DNA of 64,000 nt from CAZKFG01 sp964551985 (GCA_964551985.1 CAZKFG010000002.1:21389-85388), one strand, 5' to 3'; counted from the stretch's first letter, positions 35,359 through 43,745 are shown. The notes: a model not told the origin generated them from the sequence alone. Numbers and translations: made by a program.

Positions 35359-36801
35359 TTATTCTTGCCAGATTACTACTGGTTTCCTTGCCGCACTTGC
35401 TTCATCTAAACGGCTTACAACCGTATCTTGTGGAGCGGTTGTAACAAGTGTAGAATCTGTTTGCGCTTCTTTTGCTATTTTAAGCATTGCATCAATAAAA
35501 TCATCTAGAGTCTCTTTGCTCTCTGTCTCGGTTGGCTCAATCATCAACGCTTCTTCTACAATCAAAGGAAAATAGATTGTCGGCGGATGATAGCCATAAT
35601 CTAGAAGTCTTTTAGCAATGTCTAAAGTTTTCACGCCATATGGTTTTTGCTTTTTTGATGTCAGTACGCACTCGTGCATACAATAGCGATTAAACGGACT
35701 GTCATAAGCCTCTTTCAAACTAGCCAAACAATAGTTTGCCGCCAAAATAGCATCTAAACTGGCTTGTTTTAAGCCATCTCCGCCCATTGCAAGAATATAA
35801 GCATAAGTTCTGACAATAACACCAAAATTACCAAAAAAGGCATGTATTTTCCCTATGGATAGAGGTCTTTCATAATCTAATGAATAAACTTCATTTTCGC
35901 ATTTAATTAGTGGTACAGGTAAAAACTGCATAAGTTCTTTTTTTACACCAATTGGACCCGCACCAGGTCCACCACCACCGTGCGGTGTGGAGAAGGTTTT
36001 GTGTACATTAAAATGAATTACATCAAAGCCCATATCACCAGGTCTGACAAGCCCCATAATCGCATTGGCATTAGCTCCGTCATAATATAGCAATCCGCCC
36101 GCATCGTGGACAATTTGCGCTATTTGTTTGATATTACTTTCAAACAAACCAAGTGTGCTCGGGTTTGTCAGCATTATTGCCGCAGTATCATCACCAACAG
36201 CATCTTTTAGTGCTTGTAAGTCAATAGAACCGTCAGGATGAGACTGAATTTGTACAACATCCATACCACAAACCGTTGCGGTCGCAGGGTTGGTACCGTG
36301 CGCCGAATCTGGAACTATTACCTTATTGCGATTACTTTTATTATGTCTATGATAAGCCTTGATAAGTTTCATACCAACAAGTTCACCGTGCGCCCCTGCT
36401 GCCGGTTGCAAACAAACCTCGTCCATTCCAGAAATTTCTGCAAGATATTTTTGCGTTTCAAACATAAGTTTTAAACAGCCTTGTGATAATTCTTCCGGCT
36501 GCAATGGATGAGTCAAAGCAAATCCAGGCAGACGGCATACAACTTCATTTATTTTAGGATTATATTTCATTGTGCAAGAGCCAAGTGGATAAAACCCTGC
36601 GTCCAATCCAAAATTACGCTGTGATAAATTTGTATAGTGTCGCACTACATCAAGCTGGCTAAGTTCTGGTAATTTTGCTTTATCGCATCTTAAAAAATTC
36701 TCTGGCAAAACATATTTTTTAGGTACATCGCACTCAGGCAAATCGACCCCGCATCTTCCCGTGTGGCTTAATTCAAAAATTAGTTTTTTATCTTTATTCA
36801 T
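35359..36801 (-). CDS. gcvPB: Glycine decarboxylase P-protein subunit 2
   Basis: PLP-binding half of the split P-protein, 480 aa. The family N-terminus FELSHTGRCGVDLP, YPLGSCTMKYNPKINE, HGTNPATATVCGM, and the PLP lysine in FNVHKTFSTPHGGGGPG near residue 267. With GcvPA it decarboxylates glycine and loads methylamine on GcvH. ATG 36801 overlaps the gcvPA stop as ATGA, implying translational coupling and equal amounts of the two subunits. Confidence 0.96.
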   Translation of the reverse strand: MNKDKKLIFELSHTGRCGVDLPECDVPKKYVLPENFLRCDKAKLPELSQLDVVRHYTNLSQRNFGLDAGFYPLGSCTMKYNPKINEVVCRLPGFALTHPLQPEELSQGCLKLMFETQKYLAEISGMDEVCLQPAAGAHGELVGMKLIKAYHRHNKSNRNKVIVPDSAHGTNPATATVCGMDVVQIQSHPDGSIDLQALKDAVGDDTAAIMLTNPSTLGLFESNIKQIAQIVHDAGGLLYYDGANANAIMGLVRPGDMGFDVIHFNVHKTFSTPHGGGGPGAGPIGVKKELMQFLPVPLIKCENEVYSLDYERPLSIGKIHAFFGNFGVIVRTYAYILAMGGDGLKQASLDAILAANYCLASLKEAYDSPFNRYCMHECVLTSKKQKPYGVKTLDIAKRLLDYGYHPPTIYFPLIVEEALMIEPTETESKETLDDFIDAMLKIAKEAQTDSTLVTTAPQDTVVSRLDEASAARKPVVIWQE

Positions 36802-38144
36802 TTTAAGCCTCCTAGCACTTGGACCAAAGTATCTATTTCTTCTTTTGTGCGATTTTCAGTAACACAAATGAGCATGCAGTCTTTAAGCTCTTTATAATAT
36901 CTGCCTAAATCAAGTCCACCGACAATATTGTGTTTTAACAGCTCTTTATTTATAACATCGATATTTTTTGGCATTTTTATGACAAATTCTTTGAAAAATG
37001 GTGCAGAAAACATCCCATCAAAGCCTTTTAATGCAGTAATTTGCTCATAAGCATAATGCGCTTTTTGCAGGTTTAAATCAGCAATTTGCACCAAACCTTC
37101 TTTGCCGACAGTGCTTAAATAGACTGCTGCCGCCAAAGCACATAATGCCTGATTCGAGCAAATATTTGAGGTGGCTTTTTCACGTCTTATATGTTGTTCG
37201 CGTGCTTGTAGTGTAAGTACAAAACCGCGTCTACCTTTATCATCTACTGTTTGTCCGACAATTCTACCAGGCATTTTGCGCATAAAAATTGAAGTTGTTG
37301 CAAAAAAACCCACTCCAGGTCCACCAAAACTAGCACTTATCCCTAGCGGTTGACCTTCACCAACAACAATATCTGCGCCAAGCTTTCCAGGTGCTTCTAA
37401 TAATGCTAACGATATTGGATCCGTGACTACAATAACAACTATTCCGCTTTGATGAGCTAAATCGCTCATTTTTTTAACATCTTCTATAGAACCAAAAAAG
37501 TTTGGTGTTTGAATTATAACTGCAGCAACATCTTTGTTTAACTGTGTTTGTAATTTTTCTATATCAGTCGTACCGTCACTATAATTTGCTATATCAACTT
37601 CAACATCAAGATCAATCATATAAGCATTGAGCACAGATTGATAATGCGGATGTACAGTACTGCTTATAACTACTTTTTTTCGTTTAGTATGTCCTACAGC
37701 CATCATTGCAGCCTCTGCCATAGCTGTTGAACCGTCATACATAGAAGCGTTCGCCACTTGCATGCCTGTAAGAGCGCAAATCATACTTTGATATTCCCAC
37801 AGTGCTTGCAAATAACCTTGCGCTACTTCCGGTTGATATTGAGTGTAGGCAGTATAAAATTCTGAGCGACTAATAATGCTATCTACTACAACAGGTATAT
37901 AGTGATCATACATCCCAGCACCTAAAAAATAAGTATAATTATTGAAATTTGCATTTTTAGCTGCTGTATTTTGTAGTAGCTTTAAAATAGAGCGTTCATC
38001 TAAAGCTTTAGGCAGATCAAGTGGTCTATCAAGTCTTAGATTTTCCGGTATATCTTGTAATAGCTTTTCCATTGAATCGACGCCTATTTTAGAGAGCATA
38101 TTTTGTCTATCTTCATCTGTGTGTGGCAAATAACTCCATGTCAT
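36798..38144 (-). CDS. gcvPA: Glycine decarboxylase P-protein subunit 1
   Basis: First half of the split P-protein, 448 aa. Signatures: YLPHTDEDRQNMLSKIG at the start, NFNNYTYFLGAGMYDHYIP, YTQYQPEVAQGYLQALWEYQ (20 residues), and REQHIRREKATSNICSNQAL, also 20 residues. GAGGAGT is 7 nt before ATG 38144. The split PA/PB form is the usual one in Bacillota; the fused gcvP is typical of Proteobacteria. Confidence 0.96.
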   Translation of the reverse strand: MTWSYLPHTDEDRQNMLSKIGVDSMEKLLQDIPENLRLDRPLDLPKALDERSILKLLQNTAAKNANFNNYTYFLGAGMYDHYIPVVVDSIISRSEFYTAYTQYQPEVAQGYLQALWEYQSMICALTGMQVANASMYDGSTAMAEAAMMAVGHTKRKKVVISSTVHPHYQSVLNAYMIDLDVEVDIANYSDGTTDIEKLQTQLNKDVAAVIIQTPNFFGSIEDVKKMSDLAHQSGIVVIVVTDPISLALLEAPGKLGADIVVGEGQPLGISASFGGPGVGFFATTSIFMRKMPGRIVGQTVDDKGRRGFVLTLQAREQHIRREKATSNICSNQALCALAAAVYLSTVGKEGLVQIADLNLQKAHYAYEQITALKGFDGMFSAPFFKEFVIKMPKNIDVINKELLKHNIVGGLDLGRYYKELKDCMLICVTENRTKEEIDTLVQVLGGLK

Positions 38145-38149
38145 TAGTA

Positions 38150-38533
38150 TTACTCCTCACTACAAAATTTTTCGTAAGCTATGCTATCAATTAAATCATC
38201 AAGTTGACTTTTATCTGCAATCTCAACCTTAACTATCCAGCCATCACCATAAACATCTTGGTTTACAGTCTCAGGGGCATCAGCTAAAAGGCTGTTTACT
38301 TCGACAATTTTACCGCTTACAGGAGCATATATATCAGAGACGGCTTTAACTGACTCAATTGCTGCAAATTCGCTGCCTACACTAATTTCTCGCCCTTGTT
38401 CAGGCAAATCTACAAAAACAATATCTCCTAATCTTGATTGAGCAACATCTGTAATGCCTATTGTGACAATATTTCCTTCAACTCTCACCCATTCGTGTTC
38501 TTTTGAGTATTTTAATTCTTGTGGTATATTCAT
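38150..38533 (-). CDS. gcvH: Glycine cleavage H-protein
   Basis: Lipoyl carrier of the complex, 127 aa. The lipoylated lysine is in FAAIESVKAVSDIYAPVSG near residue 63. The N-terminus is KYSKEHEWVRVEG and the C-terminal LLADAPETVNQDVYGDGW is conserved. It lies 5 nt before gcvPA and 2 nt after gcvT. Lipoate ligase or synthase genes are not in the window. Confidence 0.97.
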   Translation of the reverse strand: MNIPQELKYSKEHEWVRVEGNIVTIGITDVAQSRLGDIVFVDLPEQGREISVGSEFAAIESVKAVSDIYAPVSGKIVEVNSLLADAPETVNQDVYGDGWIVKVEIADKSQLDDLIDSIAYEKFCSEE

Positions 38534-38535
38534 AA

Positions 38536-39636
38536 TTATTTTCTCTCCTTTTTATAAAATGGTTTTGCAATCACTTTCGCCGCAAGTTTTTTACCGCGAA
38601 TTTCAATAAATATATTTTGGTCGACAACTGCATAATTTTTATCTACTAATGCTAGTCCTAAATTTTTTCCGATTGTTGGCGATACAGAACCTGTAGTTAC
38701 CTTGCCTATACACTTGTCATCAGCATAAACTAAATAATCTGCTCTAGCGATTCCTCTATCTATCATTTCAAAGCCTATTATTTTTTTATCTACCCCATTT
38801 TGTTTTTGTTCTGCAAGTGCTTTTTTGCCTATAAAGTCTTCTTTATTTACTTTAACAAACATACCAATACCAGCTTGTACTGGTGTAATAGTATCAGACA
38901 ACTCATGTCCGTAAAGCGGCAGGCAAGCTTCAAATCTCAAGGTATCTCTTGCACCTAATCCTGCTGGTTGCAAACCTTCTTGACTGCCTGCTTTTAAAAG
39001 TTCGTCCCATAAAATTGGTGCGTCTTGCACTTTACAGTAAATTTCAAAACCATCTTCACCTGTATAACCAGTGCGTGAAATTATAACAGTGCAGTTTGCA
39101 AGTTTTATTTCTGGATAAAAACGATAATACTGTAAATTTCCCACATCAGCGTCTGTTAGCTTTCCGACAATATGTTCTGCAATAGGTCCTTGTATAGCAA
39201 TAAGCGCAATATCATTAGATAAATCTTTTAGCTTGACTGACAAATCGCCCTTATGCTCATTTAGCCACTGCCAATCTTTTTCAATGTTGCTAGCATTTAC
39301 AACCAAAAGATATTTTTGATCATCATATTTATAAATCAGCAGGTCATCAACGGTTGTACCGTTTGGATAGCACATTGGAGAATATTGAACTTGATTTGCC
39401 TGCATTAATGACAAATCATTTGTAACCATTTTTTGAATAAAATCAAATGAGTCTTTGCCTGCAACCAAAAATTCGCCCATATGCGATACATCAAACAAAC
39501 CTGCTTTTTCTCTAACTGCCTTATGTTCAGCAACAATTCCTTGATACTCAACAGGCATAAGCCAACCACCAAACTCTATCATCTTGGCTTTTTGCTCTAG
39601 ATGTTTTTCGTATAGCGGCGTCTTTTTTACTGTCAT
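38536..39636 (-). CDS. gcvT: Glycine cleavage T-protein (aminomethyltransferase)
   Basis: THF-dependent T-protein, 366 aa. LYEKHLEQKAKMIEFGGWLM (20 residues) at the start, FDVSHMGEF, the folate-binding TGYTGEDGFEIY, and GLGARDTLRFEACLPLYGHE (20 residues). GAGGGAGTGATTGT precedes ATG 39636. It is first in the five-gene gcv operon. I looked for a glycine riboswitch in the 183 nt upstream and found none. Confidence 0.97.
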   Translation of the reverse strand: MTVKKTPLYEKHLEQKAKMIEFGGWLMPVEYQGIVAEHKAVREKAGLFDVSHMGEFLVAGKDSFDFIQKMVTNDLSLMQANQVQYSPMCYPNGTTVDDLLIYKYDDQKYLLVVNASNIEKDWQWLNEHKGDLSVKLKDLSNDIALIAIQGPIAEHIVGKLTDADVGNLQYYRFYPEIKLANCTVIISRTGYTGEDGFEIYCKVQDAPILWDELLKAGSQEGLQPAGLGARDTLRFEACLPLYGHELSDTITPVQAGIGMFVKVNKEDFIGKKALAEQKQNGVDKKIIGFEMIDRGIARADYLVYADDKCIGKVTTGSVSPTIGKNLGLALVDKNYAVVDQNIFIEIRGKKLAAKVIAKPFYKKERK

Positions 39637-39819
39637 ACAATCACTCCCTCTTAAAATAATCTCAAATAATCAAATTTTTGTTATTTATCTTATTGTATAA
39701 AATTTTGACCATATATTCTAGTAGCAAAATAAAAAACTATCAAAACACCTGCAATTGTGTTAAAATGTATACGTGTATCCTTAAATCACCATTTAAAATA
39801 GCGAAAGGAGGATGCATAT

Positions 39820-41163
39820 ATGGGTATAATAAAAAAATTAAACAATCTTTTAAATTTATTTAGAAAAAAGAAAGCATCTTTAGATAATCACCCTACAAAT
39901 AACGCAAACTTTTCTTCACAGCCTATATATCAAGCGTATGATTTTAGTGCAAACGAAGTGCGTTCGTTAGTTCTTGATATGTTAAAACCTGTAAGAAAAT
40001 TAATTAAAGATATAGATATTGATTTTTATAGTAGTGAACAGCTGATATATGCAAAAGTAGGCTTAAAATCTTTTTTGCAACCCTTTAGCTTTGAAGCTAC
40101 AATGAAAATAGCTGATATTTGGCAAGATGCTTGGACAAGTACAGCTGTCTTAAAATTAAAAGACATTAAAGTATCTTTGGTATCTTATTTCCCTAAATCT
40201 TTTGAAAACTGGTGTGGGAAAAAAGTTATTTCAATTATTGGTTTTTTAGGCTCTATTCTACAAAAAAAGCATATTGCTAAAAATGCTCACTTTTATCTTC
40301 AAGATCAGTTATTGTATATTGATTTTAAACCTTGGTTACAGCATTATTTGGATTTTTGTGAAAACGACTGCAACAACGAACTTAAACAAATAGATCAGAC
40401 ACATTGGCTCTCTAGCTTATTTAGCAAAGAAGGTCGTTACAAGGGTAAACGCTATTTGAAAAACCATATAATTTTTGGCGGAGAAATCAGTGAAGATAAG
40501 CCTTGTTTGCGCATATACATGTATAGAATCCCTGCCTCGTTATATAAAAACGACGAAGTACAAAAGGTTATTGCTACAAATAAATCTTCATTAATCGGGA
40601 ATTGGTTTGAGTGGTCTTTTGCTATTTTGACTTCTTTTTTACTTGTTAGCTTTTTGGTTCCTTTTGGAATGGAGTATGTCAAACTTCAGCCATTGTATGC
40701 CAACAATGTTTTTTCTTTATCCTCAATAATCATTTACAACACTTTTTTAGTTTTAATACCACTGTTTATGTTTCGCGTTGTGCTTATGCCAATGCGTCGT
40801 ATTTGGCAAACAAGACATGGTAATATTGAAATTTTACAAGCAGAAGTATCGCGTGACCAGTTTTTTTTACCATTACTTAGAAAATGGATTATTTTATTAC
40901 AGACAAACGAAAACACAGCATTGCCAACAAAATTACTTTTGGAAATACGCTCATTTTTGGTAGCTATAGGCAAACAAAAATACTTGCTTGTTGACAAAAT
41001 AGCTTTGATTGAAAAACGCCGCCAAATTTATTTTAATTTTATTATAGTAGGTTATTTAGGAGTATGTATTTTAGAACTGTTGCTATTGACTCAGGTCTTA
41101 CCAACACCTAAATTTTTAGTTTCTAAAATAAATATCATTTTAGAAAATATTCTTTTGAAATAA
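39820..41163 (+). CDS. Unrecognised protein with C-terminal membrane segments
   Basis: I do not recognise this 447-aa protein. The first ~265 residues look soluble: a Lys-rich start, then a region with SSEQLIYAKVGLKSFLQPF and several aromatic-rich stretches (ENWCGKKVISIIGFLG, HYLDFCENDCNNEL). Hydrophobic segments lie near residues 268-288 (FAILTSFLLVSFLVPFG), 306-328 (IIYNTFLVLIPLFMFRVVLM, 20 residues) and 407-427 (FIIVGYLGVCILELLLLTQV, 20 residues). AAAGGAGGATGCATAT precedes ATG 39820. It is monocistronic, divergent from gcvT, with a terminator after it. No repeats or catalytic motifs were seen. Confidence 0.75.
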   Translation: MGIIKKLNNLLNLFRKKKASLDNHPTNNANFSSQPIYQAYDFSANEVRSLVLDMLKPVRKLIKDIDIDFYSSEQLIYAKVGLKSFLQPFSFEATMKIADIWQDAWTSTAVLKLKDIKVSLVSYFPKSFENWCGKKVISIIGFLGSILQKKHIAKNAHFYLQDQLLYIDFKPWLQHYLDFCENDCNNELKQIDQTHWLSSLFSKEGRYKGKRYLKNHIIFGGEISEDKPCLRIYMYRIPASLYKNDEVQKVIATNKSSLIGNWFEWSFAILTSFLLVSFLVPFGMEYVKLQPLYANNVFSLSSIIIYNTFLVLIPLFMFRVVLMPMRRIWQTRHGNIEILQAEVSRDQFFLPLLRKWIILLQTNENTALPTKLLLEIRSFLVAIGKQKYLLVDKIALIEKRRQIYFNFIIVGYLGVCILELLLLTQVLPTPKFLVSKINIILENILLK

Positions 41164-41173
41164 CAAATATATT

Positions 41174-41205
41174 AAACCCATTGCATTTTAGCAATGGGTT
41201 TTTAT
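41174..41205. terminator. Bidirectional terminator between orphan membrane gene and XRE-cupin gene
   Basis: An 11-bp stem AAACCCATTGC/GCAATGGGTTT, 6-nt loop, T-rich on the plus strand and A-rich before it, between convergent genes. Confidence 0.85.
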
Positions 41206-41206
41206 A

Positions 41207-41758
41207 TTATGGATTAAAAATAATCATATGTAAAACTACCGTTTCATCACTTATATTACAATAAGAATGTTTGGTATCAGCTCTAAAACGTATACTATCA
41301 CCTTTTTTCAATATAAATTCTCGACCATCGGCGTGAATTTCCATAGTACCTGAAAATACTGTAACAAATTCTGTTGTACCCTTTAAATGCGGCTCTGCTT
41401 TCCAATAGCTTCCCTTGCCAAGTTCTAGGTAATATACAGCAAATCTACGATTTTCTGTATCAGGGAAAATAGGGTAGTTTTTAACGTTTCCTTCATTTTC
41501 AAGTATAGGTTGCATTTGTGATATTTTTACAATTTCACATGAATTTTTAGGACGAATTGTCAGAGCATCAAATGGTATTTTCATACCATTTGACAACTTC
41601 CACAATGTTGATATTGTAGGGTTTGCCTCTCCACGTTCAATTTGTGCAAGCATACTTTTGCTAACACCACTTAGTCTTGCAAGTTCATCCATACTAAGCT
41701 TGTTTTCTTCACGTAATCTTTTAATATTAGCTGCCACAATCATATTCATTGTATTCAT
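41207..41758 (-). CDS. XRE-family regulator with C-terminal cupin
   Basis: A 183-aa regulator. The helix-turn-helix occupies residues ~10-65 (IKRLREENKLSMDELARLSG; SKSMLAQIERGEANPTISTL, 20 residues). A cupin sensing domain occupies ~105-183 (LKGTTEFVTVFSGTMEIHAD, 20 residues; FRADTKHSYCN). HTH-cupin proteins such as SutR or PuuR bind small amino-acid or amine ligands in the cupin and often repress a neighbouring transporter. It is divergent from a LysE exporter with a strong inverted repeat between them. GGGGTG lies before ATG 41758. Confidence 0.88.
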   Translation of the reverse strand: MNTMNMIVAANIKRLREENKLSMDELARLSGVSKSMLAQIERGEANPTISTLWKLSNGMKIPFDALTIRPKNSCEIVKISQMQPILENEGNVKNYPIFPDTENRRFAVYYLELGKGSYWKAEPHLKGTTEFVTVFSGTMEIHADGREFILKKGDSIRFRADTKHSYCNISDETVVLHMIIFNP

Positions 41759-41771
41759 AAAAACACCCCTA

Positions 41772-41800
41772 TTGACAATATAAAGAACAAATTGTATTAT
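41772..41800 (+). promoter_or_regulatory. Promoter of the LysE-family gene
   Basis: Near-consensus TTGACA (41772-41777), 17-nt spacer, TATTAT (41795-41800). The start of transcription should fall near 41807, giving a leader of about 115 nt before the LysE-family gene. Confidence 0.82.
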
Positions 41801-41828
41801 TATATTGCACGTAATGCAGTATAATAAT
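41796..41828. promoter_or_regulatory. Probable operator of the XRE-cupin regulator
   Basis: Inverted repeat of 14-nt arms (ATTATTATATTGCA and TGCAGTATAATAAT), 5-nt centre CGTAA, one mismatch. It covers most of the -10 box and the predicted start point of the LysE promoter, the geometry of a repressor site. The opposite strand carries TATAAT within the same repeat, so the regulator's own promoter may be covered as well. Confidence 0.72.
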
Positions 41829-41921
41829 CTTTTTATATCATTATATAATTTAATTTTATTATTGTAAATAAATTTTAGATGAATTTATAAGATTGTTATA
41901 TTCAAAAATCAAGGAGGGGTT

Positions 41922-42506
41922 ATGATGTTTAATTTATATGATTTTTTAATTTACTGTTTTATCAGCTCTTACACACCTGGAGCTAACAATTTGTTATCCA
42001 TGAACAATGCTATAAAGCTTGGTTTTCGTAACAGCGTTAAGTTTAATTTTGGAATACTAGCAGGTTTTTTTGTTGTCATGGCAATGTGCGCATTTTTCAG
42101 CGCAACATTATTTTCATATTTACCAAAAATAAAATTAATTTTACAATTTGCAGGAGCCACTTATATGCTTTATCTAGCATGGAAAGTTTGGACGAGTGCT
42201 AACAATACAAATATTGAAAATAACAAAAAAGCAAGTTTTATCTCTGGAATGCTTTTGCAATTTGTAAATCCTAAAATTTATATTTACGCAATTACAGCAT
42301 TATCAATTTATATTTTACCTATTTATCATTCTTTAGAATCATTAATTTTGTTTACTGTTATATTATCACTTATAGGTGCCTCCGGCTCGTTTGTCTGGTC
42401 ATTATGCGGCTTAGCTTTTTGTAAGGTTCTTGCTAGTCATGCAAAAACAGTTAATACTATTATGATGCTTTTACTTGTTTATTGCGCTGCTTCATTGTTT
42501 AGATAA
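41922..42506 (+). CDS. LysE/RhtB-family amino-acid exporter
   Basis: Inner-membrane exporter of 194 aa with six hydrophobic segments. The family signature at the first segment reads ISSYTPGANNLLSMNNA. Then GFRNSVKFNFGILAGF, the segment FAGATYMLYLAWKVW and, near the middle, GMLLQFVNPKIYIYAITAL. LysE/RhtB members export lysine, threonine, homoserine, cysteine or leucine; the substrate here is unknown. Tandem ATGs at 41922/41925 follow AGGAGGGG; the second has better spacing. Control by the divergent XRE-cupin regulator is likely. Confidence 0.87.
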   Translation: MMFNLYDFLIYCFISSYTPGANNLLSMNNAIKLGFRNSVKFNFGILAGFFVVMAMCAFFSATLFSYLPKIKLILQFAGATYMLYLAWKVWTSANNTNIENNKKASFISGMLLQFVNPKIYIYAITALSIYILPIYHSLESLILFTVILSLIGASGSFVWSLCGLAFCKVLASHAKTVNTIMMLLLVYCAASLFR

Positions 42507-42516
42507 GTTTTTTTAT

Positions 42517-42556
42517 GAAAGAAGAGCTATAGCCGTTTAGCTATAGCTCTTCTTTC
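42517..42556. terminator. Bidirectional terminator between LysE gene and PTPS/QueD-like gene
   Basis: A 16-bp perfect stem (GAAAGAAGAGCTATAG and complement) with an 8-nt loop, followed by ATTTTTATT on the plus strand. It lies between convergent genes. Confidence 0.9.
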
Positions 42557-42572
42557 ATTTTTATTAAATATT

Positions 42573-43049
42573 TTAATAATCTGCTGTTGCGCAATTATCT
42601 CCGGAAGCGAAAGTCATTTTTTTAATGTTAAATTTATCTTTTAAAAGTGAATAAAATACCTCAATCAAATTCTCACAAGTTGCAACTTTTTTTACAACAA
42701 CTAATCTACATTCTGGATATGCTTTTGCAAGTTCGTTATCAATAGGCAATCCAAGCATTGTATTTGTCGGTGCGCCATCTCTAATCCCTTGTTTTTCATA
42801 AGCTGCCAATGTTACAGGCAAAAGTGGATCTTCTTCTTGCAAAATAAGTGCATGATCAAAGTTTTTCAAGTAACTCCATGCTGTATTTTTGATACTATTA
42901 CAAGGATAAACAAATCCTGTTCTTGCATCTACTTCGCCTTCCACTTCGATGGTCAAAAGGCCTGTATGTCCGTGAAGATACTGGGCTTCTCCTTCATAAT
43001 TTAAAAATCTATGTGCATATTGAAGGTTTAATTTTGTTAATGATCTCAT
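42573..43049 (-). CDS. 6-pyruvoyl-tetrahydropterin synthase / QueD-family protein, atypical active site
   Basis: A 158-aa protein of the T-fold PTPS/QueD family. Zinc histidines are visible in YAHRFL (His12) and YLHGHTG (His26, His28). QueD enzymes normally carry a catalytic Cys four residues before the HGH; here that position is Ala (EAQYLHGH). The C-terminal catalytic Glu region reads FASGDNCATADY rather than the usual E-T/S pattern. The middle contains an insertion around EDPLLPVTLAAYEKQG, making it longer than the ~120-aa QueD. So it is probably a PTPS-fold protein with another activity. No queC, queE or queF is nearby. Confidence 0.75.
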   Translation of the reverse strand: MRSLTKLNLQYAHRFLNYEGEAQYLHGHTGLLTIEVEGEVDARTGFVYPCNSIKNTAWSYLKNFDHALILQEEDPLLPVTLAAYEKQGIRDGAPTNTMLGLPIDNELAKAYPECRLVVVKKVATCENLIEVFYSLLKDKFNIKKMTFASGDNCATADY

Positions 43050-43143
43050 AATCTTAACTCCTTTTTTATCAACCTAATATGCTAGAGTATTTACAGTTTT
43101 TCTAAATAAATATTGCTTGTAACATGACAAATAATCAAGCGAA

Positions 43144-43638
43144 TTAGTTGTATTCTTTAAATGCTAACCCTTTTGCATTACAAATAGGGCAAACTTCCGG
43201 TGCCTTAGCCTCGTGTATATAACCACAAACTGGGCACAAATAATATGCTGGACCATCTTCTTTAGTTAGATTATCTAGCGCTTTTTGATATAAATCGGCA
43301 TGTACTTTTTCAGCAGCTGAAGCTAATTGAAAAATGCGTAGTGCTTCAGATTGATTTTCTTGTTTAGCATATTCGATAAATTCTGGGTACATTTCTGTAA
43401 ATTCGTGTGTTTCGCCAGCAACTGCATCTTTTAAATTTTCAGCAGTATCTTTTATTTTGCCCATAGCTTTAAATTCTGCTAAGGCATGCAGTGTTTCAGC
43501 TTCTGCCGCTGCTTTAAATAGTTTTGCCGCTTGTTTATATCCTTGAGTTTCTGCTTGTTTAGCATAAGCTAAATATTTTCTATTTGCTTGTGATTCTCCT
43601 GCAAATGCAGCTGCTAATCCTTGCATTGTTTTTTCCAT
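43144..43638 (-). CDS. rbr: Rubrerythrin
   Basis: Non-heme iron peroxidase of anaerobes, 164 aa. The N-terminal diiron ferritin-like domain has the ligands AAFAGESQANRKYLAYAK and ETLHALAEF, later EFIEYAKQE and AAEKVHADLY. The C-terminal rubredoxin domain has YLCPVCGYIHE and VCPICNAKG (four cysteines). It is somewhat shorter than the ~190-aa Desulfovibrio type, as in many clostridial forms. It reduces hydrogen peroxide. A consensus promoter with a palindrome beside it suggests stress control. Confidence 0.95.
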   Translation of the reverse strand: MEKTMQGLAAAFAGESQANRKYLAYAKQAETQGYKQAAKLFKAAAEAETLHALAEFKAMGKIKDTAENLKDAVAGETHEFTEMYPEFIEYAKQENQSEALRIFQLASAAEKVHADLYQKALDNLTKEDGPAYYLCPVCGYIHEAKAPEVCPICNAKGLAFKEYN

Positions 43639-43663
43639 TGTAAAATCTCTCCTTTTTATTTTA

Positions 43664-43679
43664 ATTATTAACTAATAAT
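43664..43679. promoter_or_regulatory. Palindromic operator candidate at the rubrerythrin promoter
   Basis: Perfect 7-2-7 inverted repeat ATTATTA-GT-TAATAAT (minus strand), starting 1 nt downstream of the -10 box, where a repressor would block transcription. It resembles the AT-rich PerR/Fur class but with a 2-nt rather than 1-nt centre. Confidence 0.5.
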
Positions 43680-43680
43680 A

Positions 43681-43709
43681 ATTATCGCTTCTTTTTTGTT
43701 TTTTGTCAA
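43681..43709 (-). promoter_or_regulatory. Promoter of rubrerythrin
   Basis: Minus-strand TTGACA (43704-43709), 17-nt spacer, GATAAT (43681-43686). It lies 43 nt before the rbr start. Confidence 0.8.
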
Positions 43710-43745
43710 TAGGTTAAATGTATTTTTCTGTTTTCTAATGCAAAA

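Noticed and set aside
39637..39819. Possible glycine riboswitch ahead of gcvT
   Set aside because: The 183-nt gap is AT-rich and shows no paired aptamer domains or conserved purine-rich glycine-riboswitch core.
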